Assembly (NCBI GenBank): GCA_029554345.1
Contig: JAKPJF010000076.1
Span: 1-64,000, forward strand
Length of the DNA: 64,000 bases
Source of the DNA: Spirochaetota bacterium
GTDB taxonomy: Bacteria; Spirochaetota; UBA4802; JAFGJZ01
Direction of reading: 5' to 3'
Part shown: piece by piece, positions 14,783 through 24,958 of the stretch
How the letters are laid out: the number at the start of each line of letters is the position of its first letter
Numbering within the stretch: the stretch's first letter is position 1
Notes under the pieces: model-generated
What the model was told of the DNA's origin: nothing
Database searches by the model: none
The model's input: only the letters and a program-made list of their open reading frames with translations
Translations under genes and position numbers: made by a program

Positions 14783-16492
14783 TCAGAAAAATTCAATCGT
14801 TCCCTGATTTGAAGACACATCCTCCGAGAGTTCGCTTACAAACGAAAGAAGCATATTAATCTCATATTCACTGACACCGGTCTGAGACGCTATAGATTCT
14901 TTCAGGGAAGGAATCATGCCGGAATAATCCTTACCTTCAACGGCGGATTTTTTATAAAAAGAAAGAGCATCATCAATAATTTTTTTTACATTTAAGAACG
15001 CATCAAATCTATTAATATCGCTCTTCAAAAGATTTTCCATTTCGTCAAAATGAGTATGCATTTTTTTTTCAAAATCATCATGATAGAGCCGGGACTCATT
15101 AACATCATCCGACATCTTCTTTATCGATTGTGCGCATTCTTCAAGAATCTCTTTTTGAATATCAAAAGATCTGTTATAATGTCTGATATTTTTTTTCAGT
15201 GCAGAATAAGTCAAAGAATAATGAGCTGCACCTCTATCCGCCTCGTTTTTTATAAGCCGGGGAATATCACTCACATCTGACAGAGAACCTTCGAGCGAAC
15301 GTTTAAGCTCATCATAACGGGCAAGCTCAATCCGGGTAAGCAGAATTATTCTTTCAAAATTTTTAGCTATATCAGCAAGTTTTTTATAAAAATCGCCGAA
15401 CTTAGCCATATTGCCTTCAACTTCAGAAGCTATATTTTTCAGTTTAAGTTTCATGCCGACAATCTCATCAAGATGTCTTGAATATTCACTCTGCAGCGAA
15501 TTAATTCTATCCCATATTTCCGAAAGCTGTTTCTTCTCGTTATCTTTCTTTTCAGAATTAAAATTGGAAATAAACGATTCATACGAAGTTTCAATATCCG
15601 CAAAAATGGAACTCAGCGTGTCCAGAAACATGTCCATGCTGTGCTTAACAGCTTCAAGTTTTTTTGACGCAAGCCACGAAAAAAAACCATCATCCGACGG
15701 ATAACGCATAAAATAATCAATAAGAAAAATCAGCTTTTCCACATCCTGCCTGAAAAGATCTTCAAGCTGATAATTAACAATGACACTCTCGAGTTTTTCT
15801 CCGGCTGATATCATTATCGATAAATCTTTATTAACAGATAATGAAAGAGAATTCAAACTACGGCCGAATTTATCGAAGTTATCACGTCCCGTAAGCTGAA
15901 AAGATGTAAGACTGTTTTCATAAAGCATATCGATATCATTTTTAATAGATACGAATTTTTCAGATACTGAGACAAGAGAATTCATCTGATTTGAAAACTT
16001 GTCTCCGAGCGCGGCTCCCTGTCTTGAAAGATCGCTCATTTTCTTCGAAATAGTGGCAAGAGAAATTCCGATATCACCCGCCCGCGCAGAAATTACCATC
16101 GTATTTACCGCATACATCTCCACCGACTCAAGATGACCGAGAACAGTAGAAACACTTGTACTGAGTTTATCGATATCAGCAATACTGCTTAATATAATTT
16201 CATGAATATCGGAATCCTCCGACATAATTTTAACTGCCTTGTTTACTGAAGCGGAAAGCCTTTCTTTCGCCGATTTAACGGTGCGGGAAAAAAAGGTGTT
16301 TTCACCGGCAAAACCGTCAACCGGAAAAAAATGCTTAACATACGGAGAAACATCATCTATAAAAGATGAAATTGACTGAGACGATGTTTTTACTTTAACG
16401 GAAATATTTTCAAAAAGTTCCCGCAGATTATCTTTTATTAAAAGCGATTCTTTTCTCAATTTTTCCGATTCGATTCTGATTTCGGAATTCAT
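14783..16492 (-). CDS. soluble MCP-like coiled-coil protein
   Basis: Cytoplasmic protein of 569 residues, almost entirely helical, with no signal peptide and no membrane segment. Residues ~115-165 (LESVEMYAVNTMVISARAGDIGISLATISKKMSDLSRQ) resemble the hairpin tip of chemoreceptors (NLLALNAAIEAARAGE-type). A later segment (YQLEDLFRQDVEKLIFLIDYF) is also conserved-looking. No PAS, heme or other sensor module is evident. A cheY-type gene lies 46 bases upstream on the same strand, so the two likely act together as an unusual cytoplasmic signalling pair; cheW and cheA are not nearby. Confidence 0.65.
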   Translation of the reverse strand: MNSEIRIESEKLRKESLLIKDNLRELFENISVKVKTSSQSISSFIDDVSPYVKHFFPVDGFAGENTFFSRTVKSAKERLSASVNKAVKIMSEDSDIHEIILSSIADIDKLSTSVSTVLGHLESVEMYAVNTMVISARAGDIGISLATISKKMSDLSRQGAALGDKFSNQMNSLVSVSEKFVSIKNDIDMLYENSLTSFQLTGRDNFDKFGRSLNSLSLSVNKDLSIMISAGEKLESVIVNYQLEDLFRQDVEKLIFLIDYFMRYPSDDGFFSWLASKKLEAVKHSMDMFLDTLSSIFADIETSYESFISNFNSEKKDNEKKQLSEIWDRINSLQSEYSRHLDEIVGMKLKLKNIASEVEGNMAKFGDFYKKLADIAKNFERIILLTRIELARYDELKRSLEGSLSDVSDIPRLIKNEADRGAAHYSLTYSALKKNIRHYNRSFDIQKEILEECAQSIKKMSDDVNESRLYHDDFEKKMHTHFDEMENLLKSDINRFDAFLNVKKIIDDALSFYKKSAVEGKDYSGMIPSLKESIASQTGVSEYEINMLLSFVSELSEDVSSNQGTIEFF

Positions 16493-16538
16493 TCACTTCC
16501 TCTCAGCGCATAAAAAAGCATTATCAAAATGGAAATAA

Positions 16539-16922
16539 TCATTGCTTGCTTCGTAAAACTTTATTTATCGTTTCAAGAAGCTTTTCAGGCGGAAATGGTT
16601 TAACCATCCATCCCTTAACACCGGCATTACGCCCTTCCTCCCTCAGTTCTTCCGAAGATTCGGTTGTAAGCATTATAACAGGTGTAGTCGAATTAATAAA
16701 ATATTCTTTATAATTTTTAAGTCTTTCAGCAAATGTCAATCCGTCCGTATTGGGCATATTTACATCCGATATTATCAGATCAAAGCGTTTCGATACACAC
16801 TTTTCAAGAGCTTCATCCCCGTCTGATGCCTCAGTCACATTATACCCGTTATTAGAGAGCACAAACGATAACGCCTGACGTATTGAAGCGGCATCATCGA
16901 CTATGAGAATTTCTTTCGGCAT
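16539..16922 (-). CDS. CheY-like response regulator
   Basis: Single receiver domain of 127 residues. Acid pocket VDDAASIR, phosphoacceptor aspartate in LIISDVNMPNTDG, the threonine in MLTTES, and the lysine in MVKPFPPEKL are all present, so it should be phosphorylatable. No output domain. First gene of a likely two-gene operon with the MCP-like protein. The cognate kinase is not in the window. Confidence 0.9.
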   Translation of the reverse strand: MPKEILIVDDAASIRQALSFVLSNNGYNVTEASDGDEALEKCVSKRFDLIISDVNMPNTDGLTFAERLKNYKEYFINSTTPVIMLTTESSEELREEGRNAGVKGWMVKPFPPEKLLETINKVLRSKQ

Positions 16923-17006
16923 AAATCATCTCCACGACAGCATATTAAGTTTAATGCCAGGCAAAATAAAAATCAATATAATATTGAACTGTTTAAAATG
17001 GCTTTA

Positions 17007-18827
17007 TCAAGAAGGCATTCCGAAAAGATAACCCTGAGCAAACTGAATATTGTTTTTCTTTACGATATCAAGAAGGCTTTCGCTCTCAACATATTCGGCA
17101 ACTATCTGTTTTCCGCTTTTATGACAGAATGACGAAATACTTTCTATCATCGTCAGAGCATTCGGATCCAGCTCGGCCGAACGGATAAGAGAACCGTCTA
17201 TTTTTACAATATCAAAAGAAAGATTCAGCAGATTGCAGAAATTCGAGTACCCTGATCCGAAATCATCAATGGCGATTTTGCCGCCTTTTTCCTTAACCTT
17301 CGCGATGAAATTTCTGCATATATCAATCTCGACAAGTTCCTCGCTTTCAATAATTTCTATTATCAGTTTTCCTTTTCTGTTTTCAACTTCACGGCAGATA
17401 GAAAGAACATCTTCCATAAAACCAGGATGAGAAATATCACTGAGAGTAATATTTACAGACACGTCAGTATCACCCTGAAGAAGTCTGTTTCTGACTGATT
17501 TCAGGACAGCACGCGTCAGTTCATTATAAAGCCCGGTATTTTTTGCAATAGCAAGATAGGGATATATGGAAGAATATCCCGACTTAGTTTTTACGCGGAG
17601 AAGAGCCTCATGCCATTTAATTTCTCCGGTAAGACTGTCCACGACCGGCTGATATACAGTTTTCAAGGAAGCATTTTTTATATTATCAAAAAGTTCATTG
17701 TAAAGCCTGGCTGAGCTCATAACTCTTTCTTTTTCTTTGACATGATTTTCATCATAGACGTAAACATTATGAAAAAGTTTATCAGCCATATTAAGCGCGA
17801 GATCTGATTTCAAAAGGGCTCTTGAGAAATCACCTGAAAGATTTACAGAAGCACCGATTCTGTAAGTAAGATATATTTCCATTCCGCCGGCATCCATTCT
17901 GTACGACAGAAGTTCAAACCACATCAGATCGAGAAGAAATTTAGCGTTTTCATTCGATTTATCCTTGTCATCAAATGGAATAATTACTCCGAATTCATGC
18001 CCTACCAGCTTGTAACAGGAATAACCGTCGCGTTCGCAGATTTCTGAAAGAACTCCGGCAACATACTGAAGTATTTTTTCTGAACTTTTATATCCGAATA
18101 AAGAAGAGATGTCGGGAAAATTCTGAATCTTTATTATTGCAAGTATGAAATCCTTTTTTTTAGGGAGATTTCGCATCAGAGAGTTTTTATTGGGCAGATT
18201 GAGCATCTTATCAAATACGACAGCCTGCATAATCTTTTTCAGAATTTTTTCATCATAAGAACCGCGTGAATAGAAAAGAAGCATAACCAGAGGAACCGAA
18301 AATACCGCACCGGTAAAGTTATTCATATTTAAGTTCATAAACCGGCTTAAAATGCTCATGTCTGTAAACAGTAGACTAAAAAACAATATAATCGCAGTGT
18401 AAAGGGTAATGGAAATTATGCCTCTCACCGTGCCGTTAAAATAAAATGAAAATGGAATAAATATAATTAGAACCACAATAGCTGTTAAAATCTGAGAAAA
18501 AGAAATTATTGAAAGAATAGAAACAGATAAAGCCAGAAACATGCTGAAATAAGGAGACATCCTCGGCACTTTGGAAACTCCGAAAAAATAAAACAGCGCC
18601 GCTCCCGATAAAAGAAGCATTATAATTAAATCTGCCGGAATGAAAATTCCTGAAGCAAAATAATATGAAACTGACTGACATGCTGAAAAAATCAGCACGC
18701 ACAATGAAGTTATTAACATTACTTTTTTCTTGTTATAGAAAAGAGAAATCGCAGCTCCGGACTTGCCACAGTAACCGTTTACAGATTCTGAGTCATCAAT
18801 ATCATCAACACATTCATAGACAGCCAT
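17007..18827 (-). CDS. membrane EAL phosphodiesterase with degenerate GGDEF domain
   Basis: Protein of about 606 residues. Residues ~35-190 hold five or six membrane helices without a recognised sensor domain. A GGDEF-like domain follows with the signature changed to VGHEFG, so no cyclase activity is expected. The C-terminal EAL domain appears intact: HEALLR, VNITLSD, EIIESEE, AIDDFGSGYSN, VKIDGS, VAEYVES and QGYLFGMPS. It should hydrolyse c-di-GMP. The ATG at 18827 is preferred (GGATGG upstream) over 18866. Stands alone; partner cyclases elsewhere include the REC-GGDEF protein at 61-62 kb. Confidence 0.88.
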   Translation of the reverse strand: MAVYECVDDIDDSESVNGYCGKSGAAISLFYNKKKVMLITSLCVLIFSACQSVSYYFASGIFIPADLIIMLLLSGAALFYFFGVSKVPRMSPYFSMFLALSVSILSIISFSQILTAIVVLIIFIPFSFYFNGTVRGIISITLYTAIILFFSLLFTDMSILSRFMNLNMNNFTGAVFSVPLVMLLFYSRGSYDEKILKKIMQAVVFDKMLNLPNKNSLMRNLPKKKDFILAIIKIQNFPDISSLFGYKSSEKILQYVAGVLSEICERDGYSCYKLVGHEFGVIIPFDDKDKSNENAKFLLDLMWFELLSYRMDAGGMEIYLTYRIGASVNLSGDFSRALLKSDLALNMADKLFHNVYVYDENHVKEKERVMSSARLYNELFDNIKNASLKTVYQPVVDSLTGEIKWHEALLRVKTKSGYSSIYPYLAIAKNTGLYNELTRAVLKSVRNRLLQGDTDVSVNITLSDISHPGFMEDVLSICREVENRKGKLIIEIIESEELVEIDICRNFIAKVKEKGGKIAIDDFGSGYSNFCNLLNLSFDIVKIDGSLIRSAELDPNALTMIESISSFCHKSGKQIVAEYVESESLLDIVKKNNIQFAQGYLFGMPS

Positions 18828-19028
18828 AGAACCATCCGATAAGAATAAACTGCAATAACAGACCAATCAGACGGCAAAATCTTCATAAAGTCAAGAAAAA
18901 GTTTAATATGAGGGAATGAGTTTATTTCGACAATACAGCTTCATAGATTAAATACAGTTTACAGGTTTAGCAGTTTTAAAAATTTTTAACGTTTAATGAA
19001 ATACATTAAATGAAAACGTTTGCCGGGT

Positions 19029-19925
19029 TTACTCATGTAATTCACAACGTTTCCAGCTTATCCGTAGAATACATTTATAAACAAGAGTAACAATTATCAA
19101 TAAACTTAGTGTTATTACTATTTTTTTAAAAAAAAATTTAACCAAATAATCATCATAAATGCAATATAAAGGTGAAAAAAGAATTCCAATATCTAACGCA
19201 AAATAAGTAAGAATAATTTTAAAAGGGGATACTGCTTTTTGTTTTTTTCTATGAGAAATAAGATTAAATAAAACATAACCCACTACAACAATCACAAAAA
19301 AAGCCGTTAACAGATATACTTGAGTAATACCATTCATCAGACTGAAGATATAATTCGAAATCAGAATAAACATAAAAAGTATTGTTGATGAATAAAAATA
19401 TCTGACTTCAGGATTATCATGAATGATCTGATTAAATGATAATTGATCAAAAAATTTAATCACATGTTTTAATTTTGAATATTTATCAAGGTTGTCACTA
19501 TCTTGACATATTTCGTGATAGAATTCTTTCAAACATAAAGTAAAAATTAGCAACATCAAGCAAAATATAACTGTCGGAAGAACAATAATAAACAATACAA
19601 AACCCATTGATAAAAAAAGTGATGGAATCAAACCGCCGAAAAACATAACACTTGCAATAAAAAATATTAATCTTATCTTTTTGATAAAAGAATCCATAAA
19701 ATATAATTTCCGTTTAAAATAAAACCAAATTACTGTCACAAATAATAAGTTAACGATTGCAGATATAACGTAAACAATTTCGACTTCAGGTTTTATTACA
19801 ATGATAAATATTGTCACAATAGTTCTTATAGCCAAAAACAGCAAAGAAAACAAAAGAAATCGTGACCAGAATGGAAACTCTTTATCTTTATCAGTTTCCT
19901 GCATAAGTTTATTATCCAAAACCAT
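19029..19925 (-). CDS. unknown polytopic membrane protein
   Basis: Protein of 298 residues with about seven to eight predicted membrane helices and very high Phe/Ile/Leu content; no motif recognised. AGGCGG precedes the ATG. It is followed, 18 bases upstream in the operon sense, by another membrane-anchored unknown protein and then an SH3-domain protein, all on the minus strand. AT content is higher than in the flanking housekeeping genes, which hints at recent acquisition. Confidence 0.65.
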   Translation of the reverse strand: MVLDNKLMQETDKDKEFPFWSRFLLFSLLFLAIRTIVTIFIIVIKPEVEIVYVISAIVNLLFVTVIWFYFKRKLYFMDSFIKKIRLIFFIASVMFFGGLIPSLFLSMGFVLFIIVLPTVIFCLMLLIFTLCLKEFYHEICQDSDNLDKYSKLKHVIKFFDQLSFNQIIHDNPEVRYFYSSTILFMFILISNYIFSLMNGITQVYLLTAFFVIVVVGYVLFNLISHRKKQKAVSPFKIILTYFALDIGILFSPLYCIYDDYLVKFFFKKIVITLSLLIIVTLVYKCILRISWKRCELHE

Positions 19926-19943
19926 TACCGCCTATTGATGTAT

Positions 19944-20510
19944 TCAGAAATCTATTTCTTTCGATATTCTTCTTGTAAGCAGTTTTGTTCCGCTTATCGA
20001 ATATTCTCCAGAAGCATCCTCGACAATAAAATTGTATTTCAGTTTCAGATGTCTATGATAAAAATTAACGCCGTCAATTATAACATAAACTGTCGGATCA
20101 TTAAAATCCTTATCAATTGATAACCGGCTGTTCAACATCCTGTAATCCAGGTTTTTCATTGAACCAGTCGTCATTGATAAACTGTATGTTGTCGGAGATA
20201 TTAATACATCATTATGATAGAGTTCATATTCCAAGTTCTTTATTACAGGATCTTTTATATTATCATCGATAATCTGAAACTCTGTCATGAGAGATTCTCT
20301 GCCGGTGTCAGGATAAGTCCAATGTGCTGAAATTATTCTATGCAGATAATAAACCCTAAAATACTTATTCCCGGAATAATCATTTCCATCTGCATCAACA
20401 TACCGTGTTTCCTGACTCATTAAAAGCAAAAATAAAAGATATAATAGCAGAAAAAAAACAAATACAAAAGCTGAGAAAAGAAAAAACAATTTACTTCTGA
20501 TATTTTTCAA
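19944..20510 (-). CDS. unknown membrane-anchored protein
   Basis: Protein of about 188 residues: a short basic start (KNIRSK), one long membrane helix (FFLFSAFVFVFFLLLYLLFLLL), then a mostly beta-rich outer domain (NLEYELYHNDVLISPTTYSL, PTVYVIIDGVNF). No ATG is available at the right place; a TTG at 20510 with GGAG seven bases before it is the best start. Not recognised. Middle gene of a three-gene set. Confidence 0.55.
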   Translation of the reverse strand: MKNIRSKLFFLFSAFVFVFFLLLYLLFLLLMSQETRYVDADGNDYSGNKYFRVYYLHRIISAHWTYPDTGRESLMTEFQIIDDNIKDPVIKNLEYELYHNDVLISPTTYSLSMTTGSMKNLDYRMLNSRLSIDKDFNDPTVYVIIDGVNFYHRHLKLKYNFIVEDASGEYSISGTKLLTRRISKEIDF

Positions 20511-20555
20511 ATTCAATCTCCGAAGTTTAGAACAATATTATTTCATAATGCCAAG

Positions 20556-21494
20556 TCATTTTATTTTTTTCGGGAAAACAATATTACTCTTAATAATCTT
20601 TTCATCTACACTCTCAATGTAATAAAAACCGGCTTTCTGCAATAAATGTATTTCGGCTTCCATTGTCGCATCCAAATCAAATGAATCAGGATTTATTTCA
20701 TTGAACTGCTTCTGTGTAAAACCAGAAATGCGGTATTTACTAACGATAGATGAAACTTCATCTGCACGGATTATTGATCCTTCTGCATATTCTGCTCTAT
20801 ACCAATATTTCCGTGTTAAATATATTTTATATATTTTATCTGATTTCTTTTCAATTTTAGCAATCTTATCATAAACAAACCGGTCATAAAGTAAAAAGAA
20901 ATATTCAGATCTGACACCGCCGTCGTTTAAAAGAGAAATAGATAATCTTTGATACAACTCACCGGAAAGAATCTTTTTATAATTTTCTTCTATTGAATCA
21001 ACTACAGCTTTTCCATAAGCATCAAAATTCCGATGTAAATAATCGTGTTTATTATTCATCAACAGATCAATAGCCTTTTTCGGAAAACCAAAATATGCAC
21101 GAATCAGTTCTTCCGCGTCTAAATAATTCCGAACATCAAGTTCCTTACAGTATTTATCATAAAGCACTTGATATTCCGATGCGATTTCCGACATTTTCCC
21201 CTTATGACTTTCAATACCGCCGCTGTAGACATAACCTTCAATGCCTTTAATTTTTACTTTTGACCATTTAGTATAGAATTTCATTCCGCGCAAAATTACA
21301 GGATGATAATTCCCGAGATCACGTTCCAGTATTTCAACTTCATCTCCTTCTTTCAAAAAAGTAATTATTTCCGATAAAGCCGATGGTTCTTTTCTTACAG
21401 AAAGCTGATCAACCCAGCAATACTCAGCAGAACCGGCATTGACATTTGAATAAATGCTTAGAATCAAAGTGAAAATAATTAAATATCTTTTCAT
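20556..21494 (-). CDS. secreted SH3-domain protein
   Basis: Protein of 312 residues with a signal peptide ending near NVNAGSAE. Residues ~25-95 form a bacterial SH3-like domain (WVDQLSVRKEPSALSEIITFLKEGDEVEILE...GYVYSGGI). The rest is helical and unrecognised. SH3 domains of this type often bind cell-wall peptides. AAGGAAA precedes the ATG. First gene of the three-gene minus-strand set. The 21495-21757 gap upstream contains only AT-rich sequence and a small CTCTC/GAGAG hairpin. Confidence 0.65.
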   Translation of the reverse strand: MKRYLIIFTLILSIYSNVNAGSAEYCWVDQLSVRKEPSALSEIITFLKEGDEVEILERDLGNYHPVILRGMKFYTKWSKVKIKGIEGYVYSGGIESHKGKMSEIASEYQVLYDKYCKELDVRNYLDAEELIRAYFGFPKKAIDLLMNNKHDYLHRNFDAYGKAVVDSIEENYKKILSGELYQRLSISLLNDGGVRSEYFFLLYDRFVYDKIAKIEKKSDKIYKIYLTRKYWYRAEYAEGSIIRADEVSSIVSKYRISGFTQKQFNEINPDSFDLDATMEAEIHLLQKAGFYYIESVDEKIIKSNIVFPKKIK

Positions 21495-21757
21495 ATTACT
21501 TTATTTCCTTAACTTTAAAATATTATTCAAGAATAATATTTTCATAATTACATCATCTTTTAATTTTTTTTCACATCAATCTCCAGAAATATATTTCCGG
21601 ATACTGGAAATCATAAAACTCTCCTAGAGAGACAATGAATTTGGCTGGTCCTGAAAAAAACACCTTCCGGAAACGTGAAATTTTAAAAAAGAGATAAACT
21701 CGAAATCAAAGACGGAAAAATTAAAGTTAAATAAGTTTTATTTCTTTTAACAAAAAT

Positions 21758-21778
21758 AACCGGCATTATCTGCCGGTT
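21758..21778 (-). terminator. terminator after the GH operon
   Basis: Stem AACCGGCA/TGCCGGTT with loop TTATC, flanked by T-rich tracts in both directions, 24 bases after the GH3 stop. Confidence 0.85.
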
Positions 21779-21801
21779 TTTTATTCGTTAGAAAATTAAT
21801 A

Positions 21802-23586
21802 TTACCAGCTGAGTCCGTATCCGCAGTCAAACAATGCTTTCTTGCCGTCGCCTTTGTTGATTGGAATATCCTTCATCGAAGCCGGCCATGAAAACGGAAG
21901 CTTTCCTTTAGGCTTATGATCTCCGAATAGAACATCGGCGATTCCGTCAGCTTCAGTTCCGGGAAGCCAAACTGCGACAAATGCCTTTGATTTCGTAATC
22001 ACTTCCGTAACAGGCATCGGTCTTCCGCTTATAAATATTACAGCGAAATCTTTTCCGCTCTTTTTTATCTTGTCAAACAGATCCTCGTCAGACGGGTTCA
22101 AAGTCAGTTCTGTACGGTCGCCCTTAAATTCGGCATAAGGGGTCTCGCCGAGAACGACTATTATTTTATCAGCGCCGTCTATGCCGCTTCCGTCTTTCGA
22201 ATAAACAACTTCAGTGTTTTTTGAAACAGCATTTTTGAAAGCTGTTACGATATCCGTTCCCTGTGTCACCTTTCCGGTCGAACCCTGCCAGTCAATAGTC
22301 CAACCGCCGCACTGCGAACCTATATCAGATGCACGCTCCCCGCAAAGAACAATCTTCTTTAAATCTTTTTTAAGAGGAAAATAATTTTCATTTTTAAGAA
22401 CAACAAGCGATTCACGGACAGCTTCTCTCGCAACTGCACGGTGTTCAGCCGAACCGACCTTTGAAGCGGCTTCCTTATCTGAATAAGGCGAATCGAATAA
22501 TCCGGTCTTATACTTAACATAAAGAATTCTACGGACAGCGTCATTTATTCTTTCTTCGCTTACTTTCTTTTCGTTAACAAGCTCAGTCAGATTAGTGATG
22601 AAAGTCTTATAATCATAAGGGATCATGACCATGTCTATTCCGGCATTAATTCCCTTTTCAACCGTTTCTTTTGAAGTTCCGCCAAGCTGCTTGAGCGCGT
22701 CAAAATCGCTTATGATAAACCCTTTGAATTTAAGTTCATTCTTCAAAACATCGGTGAGCCAGTAACGGTTTCCGTGCATCTTCTCGCCTTTTATACTGCT
22801 GTATGAAGCCATTATTGTAAGAACTCCGTTCTTAACTGCATCCTCATACGCCGGCAGAAATTTGTCGCGGATTTCTTTTTCGCTCATGACGCAGTCGCCC
22901 TGATCGATTCCGTACTGAGTTCCGCCGTCGCCGATAAAGTGTTTCGCGCAAGCTGCGATTCCGTTGGTTTCAAAAGAATCCTGAAGTCCGCGCACTTCGG
23001 CGGCACCGAGAGCTGCAACAATACTACCGTCCTCGCTGAAACCTTCGTATGTTCTTCCCCATCTTTCATCAAGAGGAACTGCCACGCACGGAGAAAAAGC
23101 CCAGCGGAATCCGCTAGCTCTTGATTCAAATGCCGTTATGCGCGCGACCTTCTCGACGAGCGAGGGATTATTCGCGGCTCCCAAACCTATATGATGAGGA
23201 AAAATCACCGCGTTCATGGTTTTATTTGAACCGTGAAGCGAATCGATGCCGTAAATAACCGGAATAGCGAGTCTCGTTTTAAGCGCCATTGACTGAACAC
23301 GGTCGCAGTATTCAGCCCACCCTTTTGCGTTAATATCAGAAGGCATCGCGTCACCGCCGCTTAGAACAGAACCGATACCGTATTCAGTAATATCAGCAAA
23401 ATTGACAACAGACGAATCTATCTGAGCCATCTGGCCGATTTTTTCAGCCAGAGTCATTTTCGCAAGAAGTTCATCCGCTTTCTTGAAAGCGATTTCATCA
23501 CTTATGTTTTCCGGTGCTTTCTTCTTCGAACATGCCCCGGCTGAAATAATTAAAAGCAGGGCAAAGAGAGATAATATTTTTTTCAT
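21802..23586 (-). CDS. GH3 beta-glucosidase lipoprotein
   Basis: Family GH3 enzyme of 594 residues, releasing terminal glucose from beta-glucosides at the cell surface or periplasm. The signal peptide ends in the lipobox ISAGAC. The (beta/alpha)8 domain shows KHFIGDGGTQYGIDQGD and the nucleophile aspartate in GFIISDFDAL; the second domain contains VVLGETPYAE and ISGRPMP. Last gene of the GH12-GH51-GH1-GH3 operon, overlapping GH1 by four bases. It would process oligosaccharides made by the GH12 enzyme outside the cell. Confidence 0.93.
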   Translation of the reverse strand: MKKILSLFALLLIISAGACSKKKAPENISDEIAFKKADELLAKMTLAEKIGQMAQIDSSVVNFADITEYGIGSVLSGGDAMPSDINAKGWAEYCDRVQSMALKTRLAIPVIYGIDSLHGSNKTMNAVIFPHHIGLGAANNPSLVEKVARITAFESRASGFRWAFSPCVAVPLDERWGRTYEGFSEDGSIVAALGAAEVRGLQDSFETNGIAACAKHFIGDGGTQYGIDQGDCVMSEKEIRDKFLPAYEDAVKNGVLTIMASYSSIKGEKMHGNRYWLTDVLKNELKFKGFIISDFDALKQLGGTSKETVEKGINAGIDMVMIPYDYKTFITNLTELVNEKKVSEERINDAVRRILYVKYKTGLFDSPYSDKEAASKVGSAEHRAVAREAVRESLVVLKNENYFPLKKDLKKIVLCGERASDIGSQCGGWTIDWQGSTGKVTQGTDIVTAFKNAVSKNTEVVYSKDGSGIDGADKIIVVLGETPYAEFKGDRTELTLNPSDEDLFDKIKKSGKDFAVIFISGRPMPVTEVITKSKAFVAVWLPGTEADGIADVLFGDHKPKGKLPFSWPASMKDIPINKGDGKKALFDCGYGLSW

Positions 23587-24935
23587 ATAGCTTCTCCGTT
23601 TGTTTCAATGACTTTCTTATACCAAAGCGCCGAATCCTTAAGAGTACGCTTCTGTGTTTTGTAATCAACATGAATCAGTCCGAAGCGCTCTGTATATCCG
23701 TAAGCCCATTCGAAATTATCAGTCAGTGACCAATGAAAATATCCGTCGACAGGTACGCCTTCATCCGCAGCCTTCTTCAGGCTTGAAAGATATCTTTCAA
23801 GAAAATCAATTCTCTGCGCGTCATGAACATGGCCGTCGCGGAAAACCCAGTCATGAGAAGACATTCCGTTTTCGGCAATCACTATCGGTTTTCCGTATCT
23901 TTCGTAAAGAAATTTTGCTCCCCAGTAAAGGCTTTCGGGAACTACCGGCCAGCCGATTGCAGTGCGAGCATATCCTGCGTCATGATAAATTCTTTTAATC
24001 TGATTGTTATCTTCGCCTGAAACGGAAAAACCCTGATATATATTTACACCGCAGTAATCAAGATTCTGATTAATGGTTTTCATATCGCCGTCTTTTATTT
24101 CAGGCATGAACTCCGCGTATCTCGAAAAAGTATCATCTGAATAATTTCCTTTATATACGGGATCAAGCCATAGATCAAGACTCCATATATTCTGAAGTTC
24201 ACCTGTAAAATTTCCTCTGACTGCAGCATCAATATCGCGCGGAGAATTTGTCGCCGGACAGCAAACCGATGCCGGAGGAGCAAAACCTATTTTAACAGGA
24301 TTCTTTGCCGCGCCTCTGATCGCCTGAACGCTTTTTCCGTGCGCAAGCAGTGCGTTATGAATGATTTCAAATATCTGCTTCATTCCGAGCTTGTCGCCCG
24401 GTGCATGAATTCCGTCCTTGTGGCCAAGATTGACGAAGCAATGCGGCTCGTTTAGCGTGAACCAGTTATTCACCCTGTCTGAAAGTTTTTCAGCAACGAT
24501 ACGGGAATAATCCGCGAACCAGTCAGACGATGAAGGATTCAGCCAGCCGCCCTGCTTATAAAGAGCATACGGATAATCCCAGTGAAAAAGAGTCACCCAC
24601 GGATCGACACCGTTTGCAATCAGTTCATCAACCAGGCGGTCGTAGAAATCAAGCCCTTCTTTGTTGATCTTGCCTGTTTCAAAATTAATAACCCGCGGCC
24701 ATGACACAGAAAATCTATACGCCTGAAGACCGATCTGTTTCATCAGAGAAACATCTTCTTTATAAAGCCTTATATGATCGCACGCTACATCGCCGTTTGA
24801 TTTATCAAATATGGTATTTTCTTTGCGGGTGAATGTATCCCACACAGAAAGCCCCTTTCCGCCGTCCTTATAAGCACCTTCTATCTGATACGAAGCTGAT
24901 GCAGCCCCCCAGACAAAATCTTTTTTAAAACCCAT
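23583..24935 (-). CDS. GH1 beta-glucosidase
   Basis: Cytoplasmic family GH1 enzyme of 450 residues. Acid/base glutamate E163 in TLNEPHCF, nucleophile in IVIAENGMSS, and the N-terminal FVWGAASASYQIEGA signature are present. No signal peptide, so it acts on imported cellobiose-type or other beta-glucosides. The aglycone side contains FEWAYGYTERFGLIHVDY, typical of beta-glucosidases rather than 6-phospho enzymes. Third in the operon, 23 bases after GH51. Confidence 0.95.
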   Translation of the reverse strand: MGFKKDFVWGAASASYQIEGAYKDGGKGLSVWDTFTRKENTIFDKSNGDVACDHIRLYKEDVSLMKQIGLQAYRFSVSWPRVINFETGKINKEGLDFYDRLVDELIANGVDPWVTLFHWDYPYALYKQGGWLNPSSSDWFADYSRIVAEKLSDRVNNWFTLNEPHCFVNLGHKDGIHAPGDKLGMKQIFEIIHNALLAHGKSVQAIRGAAKNPVKIGFAPPASVCCPATNSPRDIDAAVRGNFTGELQNIWSLDLWLDPVYKGNYSDDTFSRYAEFMPEIKDGDMKTINQNLDYCGVNIYQGFSVSGEDNNQIKRIYHDAGYARTAIGWPVVPESLYWGAKFLYERYGKPIVIAENGMSSHDWVFRDGHVHDAQRIDFLERYLSSLKKAADEGVPVDGYFHWSLTDNFEWAYGYTERFGLIHVDYKTQKRTLKDSALWYKKVIETNGEAI

Positions 24936-24958
24936 GTTACCTCCGCAGTAAAAACATA

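Noticed and set aside
18950-19028. Promoter-like AT-rich stretch before the EAL gene and its neighbour
   Set aside because: No box pair with acceptable spacing could be identified.
21660-21737. Short plus-strand frame ending KLEIKDGKIKVK as a gene remnant
   Set aside because: Only about 15 codons before an upstream stop; too short to support.
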